Source of the DNA: Nakaseomyces glabratus
Lineage: Eukaryota > Ascomycota > Saccharomycetes > Saccharomycetales > Saccharomycetaceae
Assembly (NCBI RefSeq): GCF_010111755.1
Contig: NC_088959.1
Span: 620,001 to 684,000 of the forward strand
Direction of reading: 5' to 3'
DNA length: 64,000 bases
Both the position numbers and the translations under genes were made by a program. The number at the start of each line of letters is the position of its first letter. Within the stretch, counting starts at the first letter, position 1. Below the pieces are notes generated by a model. The model was not told where the DNA came from. It did no database searches and worked only from the letters and a program-made list of their open reading frames with translations. This document shows, piece by piece, positions 40,154 through 49,645 of this stretch.

Positions 40154-40349
40154 TTATTTTGTGGCGATAAATTGAAATCAATTAAGACTCAGCATTATTT
40201 GAAGCAAGCGCCTTGTGTAAGCCCCCATTGCCATTCAATCACCATGAACTTTAATGATACTTAACGATACTCGATGATATATTCGTTATAATTCCTTCAT
40301 TTCTGTAATTACAATTTACGTACTAAACTTATATTCGAAAATATAGAAA

Positions 40350-41630
40350 CTACTGAAATAGTAATGAAGCGGCAAATTCAGCATTCCCATTTGTGGAAAC
40401 CAACGCTTGTATCACTTCTTGTCTTGAGAATCCCAAATCCATAAGCTGTTTGATAGTCTTTTCTGGGAATGTTCTCCCTGTATTTCCCATAGGTGAACTA
40501 TTATTGAGTAAATTGTCTGCCTTAACAGGCTTTACTTTTGGGGTGATAGTAAAGGAAGTTTTCATTTTCTTTTTACTATGATCAGCAGACTCCTTTATCT
40601 CCACAGGTGGCTGAGGGTTACCAACAGCATCAAATGAGGTACCTTTAGGTATTTCTGCCTCACCCAAGAATTTAGTTTCCGTACCAGCTATCCTTAGAAC
40701 GTTCTTCTCAAGATCAATGCATGCTTGATGCCTCTTTAGCATATCGAGACCCAAAAGTAAATCAACATTGGAATCCAACACAACAAAACTACATGGAATG
40801 AATTGAGTCTCAATCTTGACTTGTACTTGATGGACTCTACCGAGTATTTTACCCGTACCAACACCTCTAGCTTCACCAATAAATCTGTTGTCAATAAAAC
40901 GCTTAAGTTCAGTTTTCTCTGCTAATCTGGGAGAAATAATAGTCATTTGCGCACCTGAATCTACGAATGCCTTCACGGGGTGACCGTTGATTTCCATGTT
41001 AATATATAACATACTAACCTGCGCAAATACTTCAGGAGTGTATTCAAGTGCATTTCGTAACTGCTCATCAATTAACTGTTTATCTTGTAGTTCCTGCAGG
41101 CGTTTCTTATGTTCTGGATCCTCAGGGTTAGTCATCAATTTCTTGTACTCCTCATCAGGAATTCCGTATGGATTAGTGGGCATAGCCGATTGCATTCTTC
41201 TTCTTTGTATAATGACTGGGCCCATATGTGTCTTGAATTGCTGGGGATCATTCACTAGACTGTCAATATCAGCAAATGGCATTCTCAAGGAGTTTCTTAA
41301 AGCAGAATTACTCAATAGTTGCAATCGAAATTGTTCAACGTATGCGTCATCATCTAGTTCGATGGCTGATGTACTATTTGCGATAGAATTACTAGACACA
41401 GGTTGCCCACGTATAACAATCAGATCATCATTACCAATACCAAGTTCCTCAAGGGTCTTTTCAACGTCTGGTTTTAATTCTTTACCATTAAAGTAGAGCT
41501 GCTGCTTGCCACTCTCAAATGCACAATCAACTTCCAATAGTGCAACCAAATCCATCAACATCATATCTCCACTAAGCTCCAAGGGGCCGTATACCTCCCC
41601 ATTAACATCATTTGTAACTGTCAATTGCAT
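40350..41630 (-). CDS. DDI1: Ubiquitin-shuttle retroviral-type aspartic protease Ddi1
   Basis: A 426-residue protein (S. cerevisiae Ddi1 is 428). The domain order is an N-terminal ubiquitin-like domain (about 1-78), a helical middle, a retropepsin-like domain with the active-site triad AFVDSGAQM (Asp224), and a C-terminal UBA domain (about 388-426, TIKQLMDLGFSRQEVIQALVSTNGNAEFAASLLFQ). It cleaves or shuttles polyubiquitinated proteins to the proteasome. It is divergent from MAG1, as in S. cerevisiae, where the two share a damage-inducible promoter. Confidence 0.97.
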   Translation of the reverse strand: MQLTVTNDVNGEVYGPLELSGDMMLMDLVALLEVDCAFESGKQQLYFNGKELKPDVEKTLEELGIGNDDLIVIRGQPVSSNSIANSTSAIELDDDAYVEQFRLQLLSNSALRNSLRMPFADIDSLVNDPQQFKTHMGPVIIQRRRMQSAMPTNPYGIPDEEYKKLMTNPEDPEHKKRLQELQDKQLIDEQLRNALEYTPEVFAQVSMLYINMEINGHPVKAFVDSGAQMTIISPRLAEKTELKRFIDNRFIGEARGVGTGKILGRVHQVQVKIETQFIPCSFVVLDSNVDLLLGLDMLKRHQACIDLEKNVLRIAGTETKFLGEAEIPKGTSFDAVGNPQPPVEIKESADHSKKKMKTSFTITPKVKPVKADNLLNNSSPMGNTGRTFPEKTIKQLMDLGFSRQEVIQALVSTNGNAEFAASLLFQ

Positions 41631-42883
41631 CCTTCTATTTAATATTCGATATTCTCAATGCTGCTACTCTGAACACTTTATTTTTCACTATATCTTATCA
41701 AAATAGAATCCCTAAGCGCAGTACAATGTCAGCGGTCAACACTAAATCAGGAAGAAAACAGGAGCTGCAGAATCTTCAAATCATAAATGCAGCCATGCTA
41801 TTATAGTAGCTCCTACCACACACCCAATGTGCACATGCTACCTGTAACGCTACCTTTACTACATGATCTCTACGGGTATTGTCTCAGAAGGCTAGCTCGC
41901 GCCACCATGAAAGAAGAAACCCAATCAAGTTACTATGACGTATTACGTTATTAAACACGTGTGTAAGGGTACCAAGCTGATGATTACGTAATTAGGGAAC
42001 ATTTATTGATTTTCAGCTTTCACTTCTCTCCATTGTTAATTTCTCTGTGTTTGGCACAGATATTTGCGCGAGGTTGATTTGCTGACGTAATAAATATTGA
42101 TCTACACTTTATTTCTTATGGAGATCATATAGCAAATGCTGTTATTGTTCGATTCTGAGCTAAAAAAAGGTACCGAAATCAAATATAGCATTCTATTTCA
42201 ACCTTATCATAAATGAATATAGCTTGTTTCTTTCATATCTTTTTTTTATATCAATTCTGAGAGATACGCATTAGGTACAGTATTTTAAACAAACATGAAT
42301 TTTTACTTTTCCTGAAAGCACGCCATCATAGTACTTTAATAAAGAGAATGATTCAACATGCCATTACCATATTACATCCGTTTTAGAATGTCTTGTGAAT
42401 TTAGGGAAGTCTGGATTTGAATCAAAAAATATGTCAGTGCTCATCACCTATTATTTGTGAAAGATTACCAATCATTATTTTTTAATTGTAACTTATGTAT
42501 GGATCTTTCTACCAAGTAAGGTACTTACAGTTTGAAAAAACACATGAAATTCAAAGGAAATAAACACTTTACCATCACTACAATAAGGAATTGCACTGAC
42601 CTCAAACAATCATTCTAAGTGCCACCACACAAAAGCCTATTTTGCTTTGTCATGTCGAAGGACTCATGAAGGACGATTTCCTTTCTAGGGTGTGTAAGTT
42701 GTGGGGTGGATCAATTAAACATGTAATTGTAAAATTTGCCATCGAGAATCAAACTGATATGAGCTATCGATACTGGCTGATTAAATGTCTCTTTAAGTTG
42801 TAATATCCACTTTTAAACCTTGGAATAGCGTACAAGAATAGCAGTAAAAGCTTAGGCTAAAATCAGATCTCAAATCAGCATAG
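41631..42883. other. Divergent DDI1/MAG1 promoter
   Basis: This 1.25-kb spacer is longer than the compact S. cerevisiae one. One GGTGGCGC box (41899-41906) resembles the shared damage element. The rest is AT-rich with no gene. Confidence 0.6.
41899..41906 (-). promoter_or_regulatory. GGTGGCGC box, Rpn4/UAS-type candidate
   Basis: The minus strand reads GGTGGCGC, one base from GGTGGCGA, the element I recall as the shared damage-response UAS of S. cerevisiae MAG1-DDI1, and close to the Rpn4 box GGTGGCAAA. It lies 269 nt before the DDI1 ATG and about 980 nt before MAG1. Confidence 0.5.
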
Positions 42884-43894
42884 ATGACTCGAAGATTACG
42901 CAGTTCCACGAAGTCAGAGCGAGATGCAGCTTTACTGAAATCAGAGGTTGATACCGAAGCTGCTTCTGCAGTCATCGAGGCAATGGTTGAACCGGTGAAA
43001 AAAAAAGCAAAGATTAAGAAAGAGAATTCTGATGCTGATGGAGTAGCTGATTCAAAGGCACCAGAGCCTATAGAAATCCCACAAGATTTCCTGGACAAAC
43101 ATGTCGATGAATTTAAAGTGGGGCTAAAAGAAATACTTGAAGTTGACCCAACGCTTTCACAATATGTGCTGATTAAGGAGTTTCCCTTGTTTTTGAAAGA
43201 TAGACCCAGAGCAGATGATCTACACGACAAGTTTACAAGACTCGCCAGTGCAATCATCTCACAACAGCTGAGCAACTCAGCTGCTAGATCTATAAGAGAG
43301 AAATTTATTAACCTTTATGACGGACATTTCCCAGATTACAAAGTACTTAAGGTAGACATAAAGATACCATCTAAACATGAGCAAATTTTTAAATGTGGCC
43401 TGAGTAGGAAAAAATGCGAATATCTAGAATCACTGGCCAATTACTTTGCTGATAATGAAGAGTACATCAGAAACTTATTTCAAGACAAAGGAAATGATCA
43501 AAAAATTATGGACGAATTGGTATCGAATGTTAAAGGGATTGGCCCGTGGTCCGCAAAGATGTTCTTAATGACTGGCCTTTACCGCATGGATGTATTTGCC
43601 CCAGACGATGTTGGAATAGCTAGAGGCTGTGCTAAATATCTATCACAACACCCTGATACATTGAAAAAGCTCATGAAAAATCGAAGGGAAATAAAGAAGA
43701 GTAAAATTAAACACAAGAAATTAAATTGGAAGGTATACGATGAAGACATCGTAGACAGTCTTGCCCTTCTTTTCTCACCCAACAGAACTATATTTAGTTT
43801 TATAATATGGCGAATGGCAAGTACTGACATTGATGCCATAATCAAGACAGAAACCGATTTTACTAGTTCGAGAGGTGGTGGATCCGGTCTGTAA
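42884..43894 (+). CDS. MAG1: 3-methyladenine DNA glycosylase Mag1
   Basis: A 336-residue protein (S. cerevisiae Mag1 is 296). The extra length is a charged N-terminus (about 1-65, Lys-rich patch VKKKAKIKKE), which could act as a nuclear signal. The HhH-GPD fold follows: hairpin VKGIGPWSAKMFLMTG and FAPDDVGIARG with catalytic aspartate most likely Asp242. It excises alkylated purines (3-methyladenine, 7-methylguanine) from DNA in base excision repair. Divergent from DDI1. Confidence 0.96.
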   Translation: MTRRLRSSTKSERDAALLKSEVDTEAASAVIEAMVEPVKKKAKIKKENSDADGVADSKAPEPIEIPQDFLDKHVDEFKVGLKEILEVDPTLSQYVLIKEFPLFLKDRPRADDLHDKFTRLASAIISQQLSNSAARSIREKFINLYDGHFPDYKVLKVDIKIPSKHEQIFKCGLSRKKCEYLESLANYFADNEEYIRNLFQDKGNDQKIMDELVSNVKGIGPWSAKMFLMTGLYRMDVFAPDDVGIARGCAKYLSQHPDTLKKLMKNRREIKKSKIKHKKLNWKVYDEDIVDSLALLFSPNRTIFSFIIWRMASTDIDAIIKTETDFTSSRGGGSGL

Positions 43895-44221
43895 TAATAC
43901 GTTTAGTGATCATATTAACATTTTAAAAAGGAAATCATATTAATCTAGAACATTAATAAATAAATAAGCATAAATATATTTACATGTACCTTCCAATTCT
44001 AAATTAAACCTAAGTCATAATAATAACACGTCAACTTTATAAATTTTATAATTGAATTTGTTTGGCAGATTCAACCTACCAAATAGGTGACCAATATGAC
44101 ACTAGTACAATTTAAACTATATGTCTGGTCGCATTGAAATAATCCATTATTAACAAGAACATAATAAAAAAGTCAATTTTTCATTACTCATATACCGAAG
44201 AGTAAGCATAGGTATTCCACT
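43895..44221. other. Convergent MAG1/COX15 3' region
   Basis: 327 nt, AT-rich, containing both 3' UTRs. Nothing further was seen. Confidence 0.5.
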
Positions 44222-45733
44222 TTATTTGGACACATGCTTGGCCGCTTCTTGGATGACTTTGCTACCAGATTTCAATTGTTGAGCATGTAACTTTGAAATT
44301 GTACTTCTAATTGGAGCTCTTGGTGCTTTCAATTGGGCAGTAAATAGCAAAGATAGAGTCAACAAAGCCAAGGCACCACCTTGATGCATTGATGCAATGG
44401 AGATTGGAACATAGTACCATAGAGCCAACGCACCTAGAGTAACTTGACAGGTTAAAACACCCATCATAGCTTTCATAGTGATGTCTGCGTTTCTTGGAAC
44501 AATTTGTTTCCTTCTATTACAGTAGATATGGGCAACAAGAATCGCCGTGAAAGTAATGGTAGCTAAAATTCTGTGATTTAGTTGAACAGTAACTGGGTTT
44601 TCCAACATGTTTCTCCACCACATATCAGACTTGTCTTCTTTACGAGCAAATCTATCTTCGAATAATTCTCTCTTTGGAGGAATCCAATGTTCACCCATGT
44701 GTGGGAAAGTTGGGTACAGTAGACCAGCATCTAGACCAGCAACCATACCACCGCTCATGGCAGTGACAAAAGTCAAAGCTGTCAAACCAACGGCAACTCT
44801 TCTAATAGGAATAATAGCTGGGCTTTCAAGTTTTTTGAATGCTTCTAAAGCTCTAGCAGGGTTTTTCAACCACTTCAATTCCCTTAGAATTTCCCAACCA
44901 GCCCACATCATACCCATATACAAGAAGAATGCAGCACCCAAGTGAGTTGTCAGTCTATATTGAGAAACTGTTGGCTTGGATTGTCTAATTTCCAGTTGTT
45001 CTTTGTCCAAACCAGATTTAACCATCCACCAACCGACGAAACCTTGTAGACCCAACAAACCAGACAAGAAAAGCAATCTCTTATTGATGTGAGAGGATGT
45101 TCTCTTTGTGGCAGCAAAATATAATGCAGGCATAACAAAGATGACACCGATAGCACGGCCCCAAAGTCTGTGGAACCATTCCATGAAGAAAATGAACTTG
45201 AACTCGTCTAGGTTAATGTGAGAGTTCAATTCCATGAATTCTGGAGACTCTCTGTACTTGGCAAATTCTTCTTCCCATTCCTTTTGAGACAATGGTGGCA
45301 GAGCACCTAGGATAGGCTTCCACTCGGTAATAGATAGACCTGACTCAGTCAATCTTGTTAGACCACCAAGGATAACAATACCAAACACAAGACCTGAAGT
45401 ACCGATAAGCCAGTATGCGACGTACTTGCTAGTCTTAACATCCTTGGCAGCCAATGGAATACCGCTAGAATCCAGCTTCAAAGCGGCTTCATCAATAATC
45501 CTGGCACCTGCTGCAGCATTACGTAATACATTGTTAGCAGTAGAGAACCATCTTCCACGGGCCACGCATTTCAAAATACCACAACTAGAAGCCTTCTGAG
45601 ATAGATGCTTAGCACCTGTCCAGTTAAGAGTACTATTTAAAGTAGATCTACCAACCACACCATTGCTTGCTAAAATTCCAGCATTTTTTGAGAGAAGTCT
45701 CTGACCAGAACGCACCAATTGTCTTGTCAACAT
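44222..45733 (-). CDS. COX15: Heme A synthase Cox15
   Basis: A 503-residue protein from the ATG at 45733 (MLTRQLVRSGQRLLSKN), a good presequence; the frame upstream has no ATG. S. cerevisiae Cox15 is 486. About eight transmembrane segments carry the conserved heme-ligand histidines: EWFHRLWGR, TTHLGAAF, LNHRILAT and SMHQGGAL. It oxidises heme O to heme A in the inner membrane for cytochrome oxidase. A CCAAT box (45829-45833), the Hap2/3/4/5 core, stands about 100 nt upstream, fitting respiratory control. Confidence 0.97.
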   Translation of the reverse strand: MLTRQLVRSGQRLLSKNAGILASNGVVGRSTLNSTLNWTGAKHLSQKASSCGILKCVARGRWFSTANNVLRNAAAGARIIDEAALKLDSSGIPLAAKDVKTSKYVAYWLIGTSGLVFGIVILGGLTRLTESGLSITEWKPILGALPPLSQKEWEEEFAKYRESPEFMELNSHINLDEFKFIFFMEWFHRLWGRAIGVIFVMPALYFAATKRTSSHINKRLLFLSGLLGLQGFVGWWMVKSGLDKEQLEIRQSKPTVSQYRLTTHLGAAFFLYMGMMWAGWEILRELKWLKNPARALEAFKKLESPAIIPIRRVAVGLTALTFVTAMSGGMVAGLDAGLLYPTFPHMGEHWIPPKRELFEDRFARKEDKSDMWWRNMLENPVTVQLNHRILATITFTAILVAHIYCNRRKQIVPRNADITMKAMMGVLTCQVTLGALALWYYVPISIASMHQGGALALLTLSLLFTAQLKAPRAPIRSTISKLHAQQLKSGSKVIQEAAKHVSK

Positions 45734-46064
45734 CTTTCCAAGCTCTAAAAAGAAAGGGCAAGACAAATATATACCAAACTGAATTAATTTAGGTTAAAGT
45801 ATGCTTGTTTTTAGCCGCCCAAAAAGAACCAATAGGCTGAATGGAAGAGAACAATGGGGGAAAATATGCCAAAAGTGTTCCTGAAACATCAAGCGGTATT
45901 TATACTTCCTGATGTTGTCCTAAGAAGAAGAAATCGCCTGGGGGGTCGAAAGTGCTCTGTTGCATTTCGTAGTTTATGATTAGTATAAACACCGATATAA
46001 AAGAGATATAGTTAGAGAATCACTTATTCTTTGTCTTCTTGGGTACATAGCTATATATGATATG
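45734..46064. other. Tandem spacer with COX15 promoter
   Basis: 331 nt between EMP65 (3' end) and COX15 (both minus). It has a CCAAT box at 45829-45833 and TATTTATA near 45897, a plausible TATA element for COX15. Confidence 0.55.
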
Positions 46065-47702
46065 CTACCATATCCGTTTTGAGACCATCTTGTATCTGGT
46101 TACACCTTCGAGGGATTGATCGGGGGTAGCTGTGTTGGTTAGAATTGGTATTGGCAAGAGACTTGCATCACGGTTTGAGTCAGAGAAGTCTGTGTGTGGC
46201 TCAGGCGTTGCTTCACGAGAAGATTGCGGCGATTGCCTAGAGAGCATGAATGAATCTGTGGAGGGGCTCCTTGAATCGGTCTTCTTTTCGTAATTTATCA
46301 GTTCCCTCGTTATCTCGTCCATTTTGCTCAGTCCAGTGCTAATAATACCTGGCACATAGCTCTCTGAGTTTACCATTGTGTTGTATTCGCCGTCTGGGAA
46401 CCGGCGTTGGATACTACGAGACCATTGCACTAAGATCCAATGTAACAAAGTCTTCGATAGTAGAATGATCACTGCACTCCCAAGCAATGTGATAACAATA
46501 CTTAACATCCCACTGGAATCTTCTGCAGGCTGGAAGAATACTGGCCGTAGCATTGTCAAAAACAAGACTACCGAGGCTGGCAGTGGTATCCCCAGACGGT
46601 TTTGGTATTGAGTACCATTTTGTGTGTAATCTCTATAAGCGATAAAATAAAACTTATCGTACATCTCCGGACGTATACGGTTAAATTTTGTAATATATGC
46701 ATGTTTAATCCAGTCGACAATGATTTCGCTGCCAATGACATTCAAAGTGGGACTGTTTTGGATCCCTGATGAAGTGATGTTGAGACACCAAGTAAAGGGT
46801 ATCACGCTAGATATGTTCCTTGACTTGGCTACAATATTCCTGAGGCCAATAATTGATAGAAATAAAAGCAACTTGAACCTCTCGGCAACATCAGACATCC
46901 CTATTTGAAAGAGACCCTCTTTATCAATCTTTTTGAAAACAGAACCTTTAATTTCCGAAAATTGCATAGACAGTAATAATGTGAGTAACGCATTTGAACA
47001 TGAATTGGTCGCAATATTCAAGGAGATTGTCTGGTATACCAACACATACCCATGGCATGTTAGATATACAACTCCTAAAAATAAAAGAAAAAATTGCCTG
47101 TGCCTTAGTCTCTTGTAACAATTATGAGAAATTACCACTGTAAGTAAGCTTTGACCTACACTAGAGAGTAATTGGTCACTCATTTCAAGCAAACTAAACA
47201 GAACATATAATTTGACTGTACTTTGTCTCTTTATTCTGTGATATACTTTTGAAGTATCTAGCGGACTCAAGAGGATAGAGGATGCAATTATTAAAAACAT
47301 TGTACACTTGTCTTGGAACATCTTAGATTGTTGCTCTTTCAGCTGTTTTTTCAACTGCTTCGGTAGCGATTGCACTTTATTCTGTTTTTTATTTCTTCCC
47401 AATATTGACAAGAGGCTATTCTTTATCGACCTGACATGGTATCGACAAACATTGTATGGCAGCTCAGTAAAATAATACAAAAACCAATCGTAGCTGGCTA
47501 GTAATGTGAATAACATAAATTTCTCTAAGTATATCGGTATCCTAAACATATTCAACAGTTGCTCCATCTCGAAATCATGCTGATTAAAATCTTCTTCCTC
47601 AAACTCTGAGTCCGTCTCATCAAGTGCGTCATTATCTGCACCACCGCTCATAGCCTGTTTCCTGTCAGTTTCCCCGGCAACAACATCCTTGTTCTTAGTC
47701 AT
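46065..47702 (-). CDS. EMP65: ER membrane protein Emp65 (TAPT1 family)
   Basis: A 545-residue protein (S. cerevisiae Emp65, YER140W, is 556). An acidic N-terminus (DETDSEFEEEDFNQHDFEMEQ) is followed by the TAPT1-type core with about six hydrophobic segments: MFRIPIYLEKFMLF, YDWFLYYFTELP, MFLIIASSILLSPLDTSKVYH, LLEMSDQLLSSVGQ and later ones. The C-terminus is Ser-rich and disordered. In S. cerevisiae Emp65 pairs with the SUN-like protein Slp1 in the ER and protects soluble proteins from degradation during folding. Confidence 0.92.
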   Translation of the reverse strand: MTKNKDVVAGETDRKQAMSGGADNDALDETDSEFEEEDFNQHDFEMEQLLNMFRIPIYLEKFMLFTLLASYDWFLYYFTELPYNVCRYHVRSIKNSLLSILGRNKKQNKVQSLPKQLKKQLKEQQSKMFQDKCTMFLIIASSILLSPLDTSKVYHRIKRQSTVKLYVLFSLLEMSDQLLSSVGQSLLTVVISHNCYKRLRHRQFFLLFLGVVYLTCHGYVLVYQTISLNIATNSCSNALLTLLLSMQFSEIKGSVFKKIDKEGLFQIGMSDVAERFKLLLFLSIIGLRNIVAKSRNISSVIPFTWCLNITSSGIQNSPTLNVIGSEIIVDWIKHAYITKFNRIRPEMYDKFYFIAYRDYTQNGTQYQNRLGIPLPASVVLFLTMLRPVFFQPAEDSSGMLSIVITLLGSAVIILLSKTLLHWILVQWSRSIQRRFPDGEYNTMVNSESYVPGIISTGLSKMDEITRELINYEKKTDSRSPSTDSFMLSRQSPQSSREATPEPHTDFSDSNRDASLLPIPILTNTATPDQSLEGVTRYKMVSKRIW

Positions 47703-48063
47703 ATGTAATTACAACTCCTATTATATCCCGAGCTCCCCAATATATCTCCCACAAAATGAAAGGGCAGCAATAATAGACTCTTTTTCCCCAGCCAAATGTA
47801 AATAGCCACCTAGCACTGAATAGTAAGTTGCTAACTAGCTGATTCAATCAACTTATCTACTTTTAATAGGACTGCCTTCCACCTTTTTTAAGAACAATCA
47901 GCTACGTCAATCCCGAAATTTTTCAGTTCGACAAATCCGAAGATGAGCTTATAAGAAAGAAGGGTTTTATGATGAGCAGTAACAGTTGTTAAGCTTGCGA
48001 AGAGATAGCTATGGATCAGCAGGATTGGATGGTGCTAGAGAAGTGCTAGTAAAACTTTCAGCA
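47703..48063. other. Divergent EMP65/RTR1 promoter and RTR1 leader
   Basis: 361 nt. The part nearest RTR1 has three short upstream ATG frames (separate entry). No factor site was recognised. Confidence 0.55.
47943..48049 (+). promoter_or_regulatory. Three uORFs upstream of RTR1
   Basis: ATG frames at 47943-47954 (3 codons), 47969-47992 (7 codons, double ATG) and 48011-48049 (12 codons). The last one ends 14 nt before the RTR1 ATG at 48064. Whether they are in the mRNA depends on the transcription start. Confidence 0.5.
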
Positions 48064-48741
48064 ATGATATCGAAGCAGGATGTGTGTGAAATGCTAAGGC
48101 CGTTTCAGAAACATAGACAGTTGTCAATAAGGGAAGGCGAGGTTATCTCTCTCGAGATACTGACGTTGCTATGTGATGATTACTGTGGTGACGAGGGAAC
48201 TTTGAAATACTTAGCGAGGCTAATGACTCCAGAACTTTATGCTGATCTGGTTGACGAGCGCAACTTGAATCAAAGGTGTGGTTACCCATTGTGCTCGGGA
48301 GCACCTGAGAGAATACGGGATCCGTTTTCAGTGGACCAAGTTACTAAGCAGTTTCTGTGGGAGAACAATCCCTATGCATATTTATCAAAATACTGTAATA
48401 AGTTTCACTTCAGATGTTCACAGTTCTTTCAGGTACAATTGTCTGAAGAGGCCATTTTCGCTAGGACAGGCGTGCACCTGCTAGAAGACACACAAGAAAT
48501 GAGACAGACTCAAGATGACAAATTTAATGTTACGTTATTTGAAGAGCTTTTGAGAGAAAAAGCTTCAGAAGAGGATATCAAATCACTTGTAGCAGGGCTC
48601 AAGAGGCTTGGTTTGGATGCTTCACAGGACGGTGAAGATGGGGATGAACAATTAGAGGTAGATCTCTCAAAATGGCTTGAACAAATAAAAATTGTGGAAA
48701 ATAAGGACCCGCCTATGCTTGGTGACCTAGTAAAGGACTAA
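48064..48741 (+). CDS. RTR1: RNA polymerase II CTD phosphatase Rtr1
   Basis: A 225-residue protein from the ATG at 48064 (MISKQDVCEMLRPFQKHRQLS); S. cerevisiae Rtr1 is 226 with the same PFQKHRQLS at the same place. The frame stays open 26 codons upstream but without an ATG. The zinc-binding RPAP2-type signature is present: RNLNQRCGYPLC and YCNKFHFRCSQF. It acts on phospho-CTD during the elongation transition and helps Pol II import. S. cerevisiae has a duplicate, RTR2, elsewhere. Confidence 0.95.
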   Translation: MISKQDVCEMLRPFQKHRQLSIREGEVISLEILTLLCDDYCGDEGTLKYLARLMTPELYADLVDERNLNQRCGYPLCSGAPERIRDPFSVDQVTKQFLWENNPYAYLSKYCNKFHFRCSQFFQVQLSEEAIFARTGVHLLEDTQEMRQTQDDKFNVTLFEELLREKASEEDIKSLVAGLKRLGLDASQDGEDGDEQLEVDLSKWLEQIKIVENKDPPMLGDLVKD

Positions 48742-49314
48742 TAAGCAAGACTGTTAACGATTTGTTACGATATAAGGACTTCCCATTACTACATACTAGT
48801 GCATAAATACGGTTATATGTATTCTAAATCTAATTTACGTTTTCTTATGAAATTGATGGGCTTCTATAGTAAATTTGGTAAAATATACTATGTTGTTAAG
48901 TAATTTGGATTATGACCTTTCATGTTCCATTATCCATACCACGATCAGAAATGATTTTTTTTAGTATCTTTTTACCCAGTTGGATAGTTCATGGCCATCA
49001 CGGATTCTTTTGTAATAAATGTGTCTGCACTTGCACTGACAGGGCACTCTAGCTATCAGAATCATATGGACATATTTTTGTTCACGTGTAGGCGCTTTAG
49101 AGCTTGGAACACTAAATGTTAAAAGAGGAAACTGTTTTGATATATTTGTCAAGTAGTTAAATTTTCTACTAGATTCTGTAAGTAATTAGAGAGTAAAATG
49201 CCTTAGTATCCTAGTTAATGGATAAGTACACATGACAAATAGCATAATCCCAACAAAATAAAACACTACTCCTACTGTAGATCTAATTATTATCCATTTA
49301 CAACAAGTTAATAT
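48742..49314. other. RTR1 3' region up to tRNA-Val
   Basis: 573 nt, AT-rich. No gene was seen. This is the left side of a synteny junction. Confidence 0.55.
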
Positions 49315-49388
49315 GGTTTCGTGGTCTAGTCGGTTATGGCATCTGCTTAACACGCAGAACGTCCCCAGTTCGATCCTGGGCGAAATCA
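49315..49388 (+). tRNA. tRNA-Val (anticodon AAC), copy 2
   Basis: A 74-nt cloverleaf identical to the minus-strand copy at 23532-23605, with loop TTAACAC (anticodon AAC), T-loop TTCGATC and no intron. A run of T (TTTAATTTTTTTG) follows as terminator. The gene stands at the junction between the YER block and the YGL block. Confidence 0.97.
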
Positions 49389-49645
49389 TTTAATTTTTTT
49401 GTGGGCTCTTCCATTTACGCTCGACTCAATTTATGCTCTACTCAATAAGTTAGCACACGTAGCTCAGCAACGTACTCTAAACTCGAGTATGCTTGCTCTA
49501 GAATTTCTTAATTATACTAACCGGTCTTTCCACATCAAATGATCTAATAAACATGATTAGAGATAATTTACATCAGTGTGAAATGGCTTGTATATATTTA
49601 TTATTTGTATACATAAAATAACGACACATCCATCCGACCATTACC

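Noticed and set aside
49511..49517. TACTAAC-like heptamer after the tRNA-Val as an intron branch site
   Set aside because: No matching donor or coding exons were found on either side.
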